A DNA stretch of 7,723 nt. Source: Prevotellaceae bacterium (GTDB taxonomy: Bacteria > Bacteroidota > Bacteroidia > Bacteroidales > Bacteroidaceae). The notes under the pieces were generated by a model. It made no database searches and was not told the DNA's origin. It saw nothing but the letters and a program-made list of their open reading frames with translations. The position numbers were made by a program, and so were the translations under genes. Positions 1 to 6,660 of the stretch are shown one piece after another (within the stretch, counting starts at the first letter, position 1; the number at the start of each line of letters is the position of its first letter). The stretch is taken from positions 1 to 7,723 of the forward strand of contig JAJPYW010000085.1 in assembly GCA_021204715.1 (NCBI GenBank). Reading direction: 5' to 3'.

Positions 1-3000
1 GTGTAGAACTTGCCGATGCCCAGCAGGTAGAGTATCTGCATGTTCATCTGCTCGTCCGTGAGGATGTAGTTGCGCACCAACGCCTGCACTTCTTCGCTGC
101 GCTCGTTGGGAAAGTCGATGCTCAGCGATATTTCGGGCGAGGTGAGCTGGCCGGAGAGCGACATGATGCAGTCCACGCGCACGTTGGTCTGCTCCACATA
201 GCTGCTGGCGTTGGGCACCAAGTCGTTCAGCGAAGCCGAAGGCACGAGGTAACTGGCCGTGATGTCGAGCGTGGCGTCGGCAGGATCGCCGTTGAAGCTG
301 ATGCTGCTTCCTTCTTTGATGGTGAAATCTTTGCGTATGACTTCTTGGATGCTGAATTTATAAGTGCCTTGACTGATGCGGTAGCTGCCGAACATGCGCA
401 CGTCTCCTTTGTTGTAGAACTCCGTGCGGATGTTTCCTTCTCCACGCGCGCTGATGTAGTCGCCCGCCAAGGGGTCCATGATGATGCGCATCACGGCGTC
501 GGGCGTGGCGTCGACAAGCAGGTTCAGGTGGATGTCGGTATCGCTCTCTTGCTGCATGAAGGAGCGCAGGGCTTCCGTCTCTTCATCGGTCTCTTCCTTG
601 ACATCGGGCAAAACGCGGCGCGGCGTCTTGTCTACGAAGCGGATGAACTGGTTGTCTACCGCCGAGGCCACTCCTTCCTTGATGTAGACGAAGGTGGTGT
701 TGCGGCCCGTGGTCATGGCTACGTCTATGTTCACGCCGTCGGCGGGGTTGCCGGCAATGGTGACATTGCCCGTGCCGTATACGGTGCCGTAGAAGGGAAT
801 GTCATACGACTCCTGCGTGTCCATGAGCAGCATGTTGTCCGCGTCGAAGCGGAAGCGGTACTCCAAATTCTTGAAGTGGTTGTAGTGCAGGTAGCCGTTC
901 ATGTGTCCTTCGTGTCCCTCGGTGTCGTAGACGCGGTTGTTCTGGAATGTGATTCCGCCGGGCTCTATCAGGAGGGAGTCTTTCAGCAGGAAGGTGGTGT
1001 TGAGCACTGCCACTTTCAACGAGGCTTCGCTGTCTACCTTCCCTTCCATGGTAAGGGCTTTGAACTTGCCGTAAAAGTGTACGTCGCCCGTGGCGCGCCC
1101 GTGGAATTCGGGGGTGATGCCGGTCATATAATAATGTATGAAGTCCAAGCAGGTGTTGTCGGCGGTGATTTGCAAGTCGAGGGAACTGGTGGGTTTCAAG
1201 GGGTAGACGTAGCCGTAGACTTTGCTGCGGGCTATCTCTCCTTCCCGGATGTCGGCGTCGAGAAGGATGCCTTGCACATCATTGTGCCACTCTCCGTGTA
1301 TCTGCGCCTCGCCCAAGATGACGTTGTTTAGTCCGAAGTCGTGTACCTTGAGGTCGGCGCCCATGACGGGTGTCTTGAACACACCGCAAGCATAGGCGGG
1401 GCCGGTGGCTTCTCCTCGGAAGTTCACGCCCAAATCGGCGATGTCGAATACATAACCTATGTTGATTTGCTGCAAGTCTACCCACACGGTGTCTTCTATC
1501 TGCTCGGAGAGCACGCCGTTGACGCGCAGGTGGTGCTGCTGGGCGTTGCTGAAGTAGAAGTTGTCTATGTGCACGCGCCCCGAGTCGATGACTACTTCCG
1601 ATGGCTGCACCGTCCAAAGCGTGTCGTTCAGGATGATGTCCGTCCGCCGCACTTCCACCATGGTCTTTAGCGGGGGTAACTGCCGCTTGGCCTTGTGTTG
1701 TGCGGGCTGGTCTTCTGCAAAGCTGCCTTCGCGCAGGAAGTGTGCAACGGCCGAGAGCTGCCCGCTGTAGGTCTCCATGCTGTTGTTTCCCCAGTCGACC
1801 GTGGCGGCCAAGTCATCGTCTTTCGCTTGGGCGGTGACGGCCACGTTCATCGAACCTTCCTCTTTCCGGTTGTTGAAACGCACTTGTGCCTGTATCTTCC
1901 CGTCTACCGTGGCGCACCGCAACATGCCCGATTCAAAAAGACGGTCTCCATAGCGAAACTTGGGAAAGTATCCTTCTACTTGCAGGCGTTGCACCCGGCT
2001 GTTGAAGTAGCCTTTCAAAGTGGAGTGGGTGTAGACTCTCAACGGTATCTGCGTAAGGGCCGACAACAGTTCTGTATCGTAGATGTGCAGGTCGAAGTGG
2101 AAGTCGTTCTCCCGCTTCACTTCCTTGCCGGCAGGCGGAATGAGCGAAGGCAGGTAACTGCGCAGCAGGGTGCTGACGCTGGCGGGCAGCGTGGCGTAGG
2201 AGTAGTCTCCTTGGATGCTTCCACGCAACAAGGCCGATTCCACCGTGAGTTCTTTGCCCGCTCCCTCTTCTAATCGGCGGGCCGTGACGCGCAGGTTGTC
2301 CAAGAAGTAGCGCTTCTCGCTGTCGGTATAATAGAGGCTGTCAATGTTGATGGTTCCTTCCATCTCGTCGATGGAACCGCCGGTAAAGTCGGCCCGTAGG
2401 CTCACCGACACTTCGGCGCCTTCGTAGCCTTCCGTGAGGTTGAGGTCGTGGGGACGCAGACGTGACAATCCGGCCGTGAAGTTGAACACGGGCGTGCGCG
2501 CGGCCGTGTCGATGGCGCCGTCCAAACGGAAAGTGCCGTATTCGTCTTCCACGGCGATGGTGCCGTTGAAGCCGCCTTGTTTGTACTCTCCATCCAAGGT
2601 GATGTCACGGTAGGTGTGTTCGTTGTATTCCAATGAGGCCACCAAGCCTTTCATCTCCAACCGGGGTTCCCGGCCTGCGGCATGGCTTCCTTTGACTTCC
2701 AAGTTGAATGTGACGCCGCCCAACTTCGGGTTGCCCGAAAGTTGCCCTAAATCAAACGCTTCCGTCTTGACGCCACCCGTGTACGTGAACAGTCCGCGCC
2801 CGGTGTCGGAACGCAGTTTCAAGTCTGTCTGCAACGAGCCGATGTCGGTCTGTACCACTCCGTAGGTGACCAAGTCGTTGAACCGTCCGGCCACCGTGCC
2901 GTGAAAGGCTACCGTACCCAAATGTTGCAAGGCAGGCGGCACTTCGGTCTCTCCGCCATTCATGTTGCGCATCCAAAATGCCACTCCATCGGTGTCGGCG

Positions 3001-4031
3001 TAGAGTCGGGAAAGGTTGCCTGCGAGGCCGGCTCTGTCGGGGTTGGAGAGTTCTTGCAACGACACGTCTCCAAGAAGCGCGAAATGGTTGCCGGCCGATA
3101 TACGCAACTCGTGGCATGCCAAGTTGTTCATCGAGCCTTGGGCCGCCACTTCCACCTCTAAAGGTTCTGCAAAGTTCCGAAAGGCGGGAATGAAGGGTGA
3201 TATGTCTTGTAAGGCTACCTCTGACGGCAACAAGTGGAAGGTGAAGTTCACTTCGTCGGCGAAGTGATTCAAAGCTCCCAAGCTGTCGTAGGCTATCTTT
3301 ATGGTATCCATTTTGAGCAAGGTGGTGGTACCTATGCCTATGGCGAAGTTCTCTACGCGCGCGCCTTGGCCGTTTCCTACCACGCGCAGTGTCAACCGCC
3401 TCAAATCGAAGCCCGACTGTTCTTCTTCCATGCTCATGCGCTTGATGGCCGCGTTGATGGAATCGCTTTGCAACGCCTTGAGCGAAACGTTGGCCAAGAT
3501 GTTGGAAAGTGCCAAATGGTTGGGGTTGAAGCGTCCCGGCGTCTCTGCTTCGGAATGTACGTTATATTCCACACGCCCCCTGCGCACCAAAAGCGAGTTG
3601 ACGCGTAAGTCCAAGTTTGTCTCCTTTTTTACCGTGTCTTTCGAGGCTAACGCATCGAGCACGAACTGGAAATTGGGCGTGGCGTCGGGCGTTTCCCGCT
3701 CCAAGGAGGCATGGAAACTGAAGAATTGCACGGTGCCGACGGATATTTTCCCTTTGAGTAGCGGCAGCAGGTCGAACTTGGCCGAGAGATGGCCTACGCG
3801 CAACAAAGGATTGCCTTCGAGGTCGTCTACTTGGAAGTCGTTCACAATGATGCGGTTCAGCAGGCCGATGTCTACCCGGCCCACATATACTCTGCTGCCC
3901 AACAGCTCCGACAGTTCTTTGCCAATCCACAAGGAAAAGTGTTGCTGGACGTAAGGCACATTCAGCAACAAAACCGTCCCCGCATATAGCCCGAAAGCTA
4001 TGCCGAGCACCCAATAGACCACTCGTTTCAA
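1..4031 (-). CDS. tamB: TamB-family translocation/assembly protein, 3' end beyond the window
   Basis: TamB proteins are long inner-membrane-anchored proteins that span the periplasm and help deliver lipids or proteins to the outer membrane. This minus-strand frame is open from 4079 to the left edge; I checked it at several points along its length and found one consistent frame. From a TTG start at 4031 about 1,343 residues are visible. A hydrophobic anchor lies at residues 4-23 after the basic start MKR. Then come hundreds of residues of alternating beta-strand pattern. The C-terminal DUF490/TamB domain runs from roughly residue 900; its hallmark, near residues 1213-1259, reads GSYRISQGTYKF, then IRKDF, then FNGDPADATLDITASY. 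The last visible residues are LLGIGKFYT, so the C-terminus, probably around 100 residues, is missing. Start choice: no ATG is available in frame. TTG 4070, TTG 4031 and GTG 4022 are possible. TTG 4031 is preferred because a promoter-like box at 4075-4068 would place the transcript start downstream of TTG 4070. The family call is firm; the start is not. Confidence 0.93.
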   Translation of the reverse strand, partial: MKRVVYWVLGIAFGLYAGTVLLLNVPYVQQHFSLWIGKELSELLGSRVYVGRVDIGLLNRIIVNDFQVDDLEGNPLLRVGHLSAKFDLLPLLKGKISVGTVQFFSFHASLERETPDATPNFQFVLDALASKDTVKKETNLDLRVNSLLVRRGRVEYNVHSEAETPGRFNPNHLALSNILANVSLKALQSDSINAAIKRMSMEEEQSGFDLRRLTLRVVGNGQGARVENFAIGIGTTTLLKMDTIKIAYDSLGALNHFADEVNFTFHLLPSEVALQDISPFIPAFRNFAEPLEVEVAAQGSMNNLACHELRISAGNHFALLGDVSLQELSNPDRAGLAGNLSRLYADTDGVAFWMRNMNGGETEVPPALQHLGTVAFHGTVAGRFNDLVTYGVVQTDIGSLQTDLKLRSDTGRGLFTYTGGVKTEAFDLGQLSGNPKLGGVTFNLEVKGSHAAGREPRLEMKGLVASLEYNEHTYRDITLDGEYKQGGFNGTIAVEDEYGTFRLDGAIDTAARTPVFNFTAGLSRLRPHDLNLTEGYEGAEVSVSLRADFTGGSIDEMEGTINIDSLYYTDSEKRYFLDNLRVTARRLEEGAGKELTVESALLRGSIQGDYSYATLPASVSTLLRSYLPSLIPPAGKEVKRENDFHFDLHIYDTELLSALTQIPLRVYTHSTLKGYFNSRVQRLQVEGYFPKFRYGDRLFESGMLRCATVDGKIQAQVRFNNRKEEGSMNVAVTAQAKDDDLAATVDWGNNSMETYSGQLSAVAHFLREGSFAEDQPAQHKAKRQLPPLKTMVEVRRTDIILNDTLWTVQPSEVVIDSGRVHIDNFYFSNAQQHHLRVNGVLSEQIEDTVWVDLQQINIGYVFDIADLGVNFRGEATGPAYACGVFKTPVMGADLKVHDFGLNNVILGEAQIHGEWHNDVQGILLDADIREGEIARSKVYGYVYPLKPTSSLDLQITADNTCLDFIHYYMTGITPEFHGRATGDVHFYGKFKALTMEGKVDSEASLKVAVLNTTFLLKDSLLIEPGGITFQNNRVYDTEGHEGHMNGYLHYNHFKNLEYRFRFDADNMLLMDTQESYDIPFYGTVYGTGNVTIAGNPADGVNIDVAMTTGRNTTFVYIKEGVASAVDNQFIRFVDKTPRRVLPDVKEETDEETEALRSFMQQESDTDIHLNLLVDATPDAVMRIIMDPLAGDYISARGEGNIRTEFYNKGDVRMFGSYRISQGTYKFSIQEVIRKDFTIKEGSSISFNGDPADATLDITASYLVPSASLNDLVPNASSYVEQTNVRVDCIMSLSGQLTSPEISLSIDFPNERSEEVQALVRNYILTDEQMNMQILYLLGIGKFY

Positions 4032-4067
4032 TGTTTTGATAAACGGCTGTTTTTTTGGTTTGAAGCA

Positions 4068-4075
4068 CAAAAATA
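4068..4075 (-). promoter_or_regulatory. Predicted -7 box of the tamB promoter
   Basis: On the minus strand this reads TATTTTTG, an exact match to the Bacteroidota -7 consensus TAnnTTTG. No good TTTG lies about 20 bases upstream, so the -33 element is weak. Transcription would begin near 4063-4065, about 30 bases before TTG 4031 and 40 before GTG 4022. Two stop codons in the tamB frame, at about 4080-4085, lie just upstream, which fits a start of the gene here. Confidence 0.5.
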
Positions 4076-4109
4076 GCGATTATTACGTTATCTGTCGCAC
4101 ATTTATCAC

Positions 4110-4117
4110 TACTTTTG
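4110..4117 (+). promoter_or_regulatory. Predicted -7 box of the tsaD promoter
   Basis: TACTTTTG is an exact match to the Bacteroidota -7 consensus TAnnTTTG. The expected -33 position, about 4086-4089, does not hold TTTG, so the upstream element is weak. The transcript start is predicted near 4120-4121, giving a leader of about 70 bases before tsaD. The box lies only 35 bases from the opposing tamB -7 box, so the two polymerase footprints would overlap. Confidence 0.6.
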
Positions 4118-4137
4118 CACCGTCCAAACGTTAATTA

Positions 4138-4194
4138 ATGAATAGGGTAGGCCGTGCTTTACGCGTCTGTCCGTTACGAAAGAATCGGTTATGA
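4138..4194 (+). CDS. Possible 18-residue leader ORF overlapping the tsaD start
   Basis: An ATG at 4138, about 17 bases after the predicted tsaD transcript start, opens an 18-codon frame encoding MNRVGRALRVCPLRKNRL. Its TGA (4192-4194) overlaps the tsaD ATG (4191-4193) as ATGA, the arrangement typical of translational coupling. The peptide is arginine-rich: five Arg in 18 residues, each with a different codon (AGG, CGT, CGC, CGA, CGG). Four of its sense codons after the ATG (AAT, AGG, AAG, AAT) are ANN codons, the class read by t6A-bearing tRNAs that TsaD helps make. No Shine-Dalgarno sequence is seen, but the start is AT-rich (TTAATTAATG). The frame is short enough to be chance. Confidence 0.3.
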   Translation: MNRVGRALRVCPLRKNRL

Positions 4195-5213
4195 GTATTT
4201 GCATATTGGGTATAGAATCTTCGTGCGACGACACCGCCGCCGCCGTTGTGTGCGACGGTTACTTGCTTTCCAATGTTGTGGCCAGTCAAAAGGTGCACGA
4301 AGCCTACGGCGGTGTGGTGCCCGAATTGGCTTCACGCGCCCACCAACAGAACATCGTGCCCGTGGTGCACGAGGCTTTGAGGCAAGCCGGCGTCGCTAAA
4401 GAGGATGTGAGCGCCATCGCCTTCACACGTGGTCCGGGACTGCTCGGCTCGTTGTTGGTGGGTGTCTCCTTCGCCAAAGGAATGGCGGCCGCGTTAGGTG
4501 TTCCCATGATTGACGTGAACCATCTCTCAGGACACGTTCTTGCCCATTTCATCAAGGAAAAGGGTGCTGAAGAGACGAAACGGCCGTCCTTCCCGTTCCT
4601 CTGCCTGCTCGTCTCCGGCGGCAACTCGCAAATTATCTTGGTACGTGCTTACAACAACATGGAGATATTGGGACAAACCATCGATGACGCTGCCGGCGAA
4701 TCCATCGACAAGTGTTCAAAGGTGATGGGATTGGGCTATCCCGGCGGCCCCGTCATCGACAAGTTGGCGCGTCAAGGCAATCCCAAAGCCTTTACGTTCA
4801 GCAAGCCGAACATTCCCGGATTGGACTACAGCTTCAGCGGACTCAAGACATCTTTTCTCTATTTCTTGCGCGACCGTGTGCACGAAAGCCCCGATTTCAT
4901 CGCACATCACCAAGCCGACTTGGCCGCCTCTTTGGAGGCTACCGTGGTGGATATCCTCATGGACAAACTGCGCAAGGCCGTAAAGCAGTATAACTTGAAA
5001 GATGTGGCGCTTGCGGGCGGTGTCTCGGCCAATACCGGCTTGCGCAACGCTTTCCACGACCACGCCCGCCGTTACGGTTGGAACGTTTACATTCCCAAGT
5101 TCGGTTACACTACCGACAACGCGGCCATGATAGCCATCACCGGCTATTTCAAGTATCAAGACAAGGCGTTCTGTCCTATGGAGGCGCCCGCCTATTCAAG
5201 GGTGTCCATTTAA
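4191..5213 (+). CDS. tsaD: tRNA N6-adenosine threonylcarbamoyltransferase TsaD
   Basis: TsaD transfers the threonylcarbamoyl group from threonylcarbamoyl-AMP to A37 of tRNAs that read ANN codons, giving t6A; in bacteria it works in the cytoplasm with TsaB and TsaE. The 340-residue length is normal for the family. Visible motifs in order: the ASKHA-fold N-terminal phosphate loop GIESSCDDTAAAVV (7-20), the metal-binding pair H111 and H115 in NHLSGHVLAHF, the glycine-rich SGGNSQIIL (142-150), DDAAGES and GYPGGP (about 165-186), the second nucleotide loop AGGVSANTGLR (275-285), and TTDNAAMIA (307-315) with D309 as the expected third metal ligand. All key residues are present, so the enzyme should be active. 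The ATG at 4191 puts the N-terminus two residues before the first beta-strand, as expected. pncC follows after 78 bases on the same strand with no convincing terminator between, so they are probably cotranscribed. Confidence 0.98.
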   Translation: MSICILGIESSCDDTAAAVVCDGYLLSNVVASQKVHEAYGGVVPELASRAHQQNIVPVVHEALRQAGVAKEDVSAIAFTRGPGLLGSLLVGVSFAKGMAAALGVPMIDVNHLSGHVLAHFIKEKGAEETKRPSFPFLCLLVSGGNSQIILVRAYNNMEILGQTIDDAAGESIDKCSKVMGLGYPGGPVIDKLARQGNPKAFTFSKPNIPGLDYSFSGLKTSFLYFLRDRVHESPDFIAHHQADLAASLEATVVDILMDKLRKAVKQYNLKDVALAGGVSANTGLRNAFHDHARRYGWNVYIPKFGYTTDNAAMIAITGYFKYQDKAFCPMEAPAYSRVSI

Positions 5214-5220
5214 TGCAAGG

Positions 5221-5244
5221 GAAATGGCGGACAGTTCCCATTTC
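5221..5244 (+). other. Weak hairpin between tsaD and pncC
   Basis: GAAATGG (5221-5227) can pair with CCATTTC (5238-5244) across a 10-base loop, just after the tsaD stop codon. The stem is only 7 bp and is not followed by a run of T, so it is not a convincing terminator. It could be an attenuator, an RNA processing site or chance. Confidence 0.25.
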
Positions 5245-5291
5245 ACCGTTTGTCAAACATCCAAGTCTACCTATATAAATAATTCTGCAAT

Positions 5292-5810
5292 ATGACACTT
5301 GAACAAGAAATCGGCCGGCTTTTGCAGCACCGCCACCTGACGCTTTCTACCGCCGAAAGTTGTACCGGCGGAGCTGTGGCCGCCTTGATTGCATCCGTAC
5401 CCGGCAGTTCCGGCTATTTCAAAGGGGCGGTCGTGGCCTATACCAACGAGGTGAAGCAGTCGTTGCTGCACGTATCGCCCGACACATTGGAAAAGTACGG
5501 AGCCGTAAGCCGCCAGACCGTCATCGAGATGGCTAAAGGTGCGGTGGAAACTTTGAAAACCGATTGCGCCGTGGCTACTTCGGGCATCGCCGGTCCCGGC
5601 GGCGGTACAGACTTGACGCCGACAGGCACCATTTGGATGGCCGTGGCTACACCCGCAGGTATCGTTACTTACAAGCAAACAGGAGATGAAGGGCGTGGAG
5701 AGAATGTGCGTAAAGCCGTGGGTAATGTGCTTCGTCTCATATACGGCGAGTTGTGCAAGCAGGAAAAAAAAGAGGATGCCGGTGAATTATTTTCAGAAAA
5801 ACTTGTTTAG
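5292..5810 (+). CDS. pncC: Nicotinamide-nucleotide amidohydrolase PncC (CinA C-terminal domain)
   Basis: PncC hydrolyses NMN to nicotinate mononucleotide and ammonia, returning NMN (for example from bacterial DNA ligase) to NAD synthesis in the cytoplasm. The protein is a stand-alone CinA C-terminal domain of 172 residues, without the N-terminal molybdopterin-binding-like domain of full CinA. Conserved blocks: TAESCTGG (20-27), whose serine is in the position associated with the active site; [15 protein letters not shown] (41-55); GAVS (70-73); [10 protein letters not shown] (97-106); [10 protein letters not shown] (110-119); and a final helix around R140. The last dozen residues, after a lysine-rich segment encoded by a run of eight A (5764-5771), form a polar tail that looks longer than usual. 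The gene sits 78 bases after tsaD, and its stop codon overlaps the presumed -33 region of the next promoter. The older name competence/damage-inducible protein CinA refers to the same domain but is misleading here. Confidence 0.94.
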   Translation: MTLEQEIGRLLQHRHLTLSTAESCTGGAVAALIASVPGSSGYFKGAVVAYTNEVKQSLLHVSPDTLEKYGAVSRQTVIEMAKGAVETLKTDCAVATSGIAGPGGGTDLTPTGTIWMAVATPAGIVTYKQTGDEGRGENVRKAVGNVLRLIYGELCKQEKKEDAGELFSEKLV

Positions 5811-5833
5811 TAGCGATAAAAGTACTTATTTTG
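5802..5833 (+). promoter_or_regulatory. Predicted promoter of the rpmB-rpmG-DUF4295 operon
   Basis: CTTG (5802-5805, three of four matches to TTTG) and TTATTTTG (5826-5833, seven of eight matches to TAnnTTTG) are separated by 20 bases, the spacing usual in Bacteroidota. The -33 element overlaps the end of pncC. Transcription would begin near 5836-5837, leaving a leader of about 80 bases before rpmB. The ribosomal genes can therefore be transcribed apart from tsaD-pncC. Confidence 0.5.
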
Positions 5834-5878
5834 CACCCTGTTTTGAAAAAACAACCTTTTCTATCCTTAGACAGGGTG
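5834..5878 (+). repeat. 8-bp inverted repeat in the rpmB leader
   Basis: CACCCTGT (5834-5841) and ACAGGGTG (5871-5878) are perfect reverse complements across 29 bases. The first arm falls at the predicted transcript start. The second arm abuts GGAGGA (5878-5883), a Shine-Dalgarno-like sequence with no start codon close behind it (rpmB ATG is at 5918). A folded leader that controls ribosomal protein synthesis is conceivable. If transcription starts at 5836 only six base pairs remain. Confidence 0.35.
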
Positions 5879-5917
5879 GAGGATAATTACACAGTAAATA
5901 ATAAACAAGAGATAGCA

Positions 5918-6178
5918 ATGTCAAAGATTTGTCAAATTACCGGTAAGAAAGCCATGGTGGGCAACAATGTATCACACTCAAGGCGAAGGACCAAAAGAAC
6001 TTTTGATGTGAACTTGTTTCACAAGAAATTCTATTATGTAGAGGAAGAGTGCTGGATAAGCCTGCGTCTCAGTGCCAATGGCCTGCGCACCATCAACAAG
6101 AAAGGGCTCGACGCTGCCTTGAAAGACGCCGTGGCCAAAGGATATTGCGACTGGAAATCGATAAAAGTAGTGGGCTAA
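5918..6178 (+). CDS. rpmB: 50S ribosomal protein L28 (bL28)
   Basis: bL28 is a small basic protein of the large ribosomal subunit. The 86-residue product has the family pattern: CQITGKK (5-11), [12 protein letters not shown] (16-27), the core [15 protein letters not shown] (49-63), and a C-terminal helix ending in KVVG. Cysteines are at 5, 45 and 77 and do not form the paired CxxC knuckles of the zinc form, so this is a zinc-independent L28. The frame is open upstream to at least 5831, but the ATG at 5918 gives the standard N-terminus MSKICQ and avoids a 29-residue extension that overlaps the predicted promoter and leader. rpmG follows after 25 bases, and the two are surely cotranscribed. Confidence 0.97.
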   Translation: MSKICQITGKKAMVGNNVSHSRRRTKRTFDVNLFHKKFYYVEEECWISLRLSANGLRTINKKGLDAALKDAVAKGYCDWKSIKVVG

Positions 6179-6188
6179 AGTAGTAGTA

Positions 6189-6194
6189 GGAGGA
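6189..6194 (+). promoter_or_regulatory. Strong Shine-Dalgarno sequence before rpmG
   Basis: GGAGGA ends 9 bases before the rpmG ATG (6204), a textbook Shine-Dalgarno sequence. This is notable because Bacteroidota genes generally lack one, and their ribosomes have been shown to sequester the anti-Shine-Dalgarno end of 16S rRNA. No comparable element stands near tsaD, pncC, rpmB, DUF4295 or the DUF308 gene. The nonamer GGAGGATAA also occurs in the rpmB leader at 5878-5886. Confidence 0.7.
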
Positions 6195-6203
6195 TAAAGA
6201 ATT

Positions 6204-6392
6204 ATGGCAAAGAAAGCAAAGGGAAACAGGGTACAAGTCATTTTGGAGTGCACGGAACACAAGAACAGTGGAATGCCGGGTACTTCCCGTTACATTACTA
6301 CCAAGAACCGTAAGAATACCCCCGACCGCTTGGAGTTGAAGAAGTATAATCCTATCTTGAAGCGCGTCACCGTACACAAGGAAATCAAGTAG
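6204..6392 (+). CDS. rpmG: 50S ribosomal protein L33 (bL33)
   Basis: bL33 is a small large-subunit protein near the ribosomal E site. The 62-residue product shows the family features: basic start [19 protein letters not shown], then [23 protein letters not shown] (about 28-50), and the end VTVHKEIK. Only one cysteine (C16) is present, so the four-cysteine zinc site of the C+ form is absent and this is the zinc-independent C- type, like the neighbouring L28. The ATG at 6204 is fixed by the strong upstream Shine-Dalgarno sequence. DUF4295 follows after 52 bases. Confidence 0.97.
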   Translation: MAKKAKGNRVQVILECTEHKNSGMPGTSRYITTKNRKNTPDRLELKKYNPILKRVTVHKEIK

Positions 6393-6444
6393 GTCTATAC
6401 CTATTATATTTATATCACTTCACCCATTTTAAAAGGAATCAACC

Positions 6445-6603
6445 ATGGCAAAGAAAACAGTAGCAAGTTTGCACGAAGGGAGCAAAGAGGGACGTTCATA
6501 TACCAAGGTCATCAAGATGGTAAAGTCGCCTAAGACCGGTGCTTATATCTTTGACGAGCAGATGGTACCTAACGACAAGGTTCAGGACTTCTTCAAGAAA
6601 TAA
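6445..6603 (+). CDS. DUF4295 family small ribosome-associated protein
   Basis: A 52-residue lysine-rich protein, starting MAKKTVASLHEGSKEGRSYT and ending VPNDKVQDFFKK, with KSPKTGAYIFDEQMVP in the middle. It matches the small DUF4295 family that follows rpmG in Bacteroidota. The family's basic character and constant place beside L28 and L33 suggest a ribosomal role. A Bacteroidia-specific large-subunit protein named bL38 has been reported from a Flavobacterium ribosome structure, and I believe it may be this family, but I cannot confirm that here. The ATG at 6445 gives the usual MAKK start; AAAAGGAATC upstream is at best a weak ribosome binding site. It is the last gene of the operon, and its short length makes it easy to miss. 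Confidence 0.9.
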   Translation: MAKKTVASLHEGSKEGRSYTKVIKMVKSPKTGAYIFDEQMVPNDKVQDFFKK

Positions 6604-6604
6604 A

Positions 6605-6641
6605 AGCCGTTTGCCCCGCGGAGATAACAAAAGGGCGGGCT
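6605..6641 (+). other. Imperfect hairpin after the ribosomal protein operon
   Basis: AGCC (6605-6608) pairs with GGCT (6638-6641), and GCCC (6613-6616) pairs with GGGC (6633-6636), with an asymmetric bulge and a 16-base loop. It begins two bases after the DUF4295 stop codon. No clean T run follows, so termination would be inefficient. It may protect the operon mRNA 3' end, or the transcript may read through to the perfect terminator at 6741. Confidence 0.3.
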
Positions 6642-6650
6642 AAACTCGAT

Positions 6651-6658
6651 TATTTTCG
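6651..6658 (+). promoter_or_regulatory. Possible -7 box for the small RNA candidate
   Basis: TATTTTCG matches TAnnTTTG at seven of eight positions (C for T at the seventh). Transcription would begin about 6661-6662, immediately before the first paired base of the predicted RNA fold at 6663. There is no TTTG at the -33 position, so the promoter is uncertain; the RNA could instead be cut from the operon transcript. Confidence 0.35.
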
Positions 6659-6660
6659 AA

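Noticed and set aside
345..1331. A 328-codon open frame on the plus strand
   Set aside because: It lies wholly opposite tamB, which has clear TamB-domain motifs in its own frame. The antisense product is Val/Gly/Ala/His-rich with no recognisable domain, as expected of a codon-bias shadow. Other antisense frames over tamB and tsaD are rejected likewise.
3562..4068. A 168-codon minus-strand frame starting at GTG 4068
   Set aside because: It is a different frame from tamB over the same DNA and resembles no family; the TamB frame carries the membrane anchor and continues for 4 kb.
4131..4138. The palindrome TTAATTAA as an operator
   Set aside because: Eight bases of AT-only palindrome are likely by chance in an AT-rich leader, and no second copy is seen nearby.
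5249..5287. A possible pncC promoter (TTTG 5249-5252 and TAATTCTG 5280-5287)
   Set aside because: The spacing is 27 bases instead of about 20, and the start would fall on the ATG itself. Read-through from tsaD is simpler.
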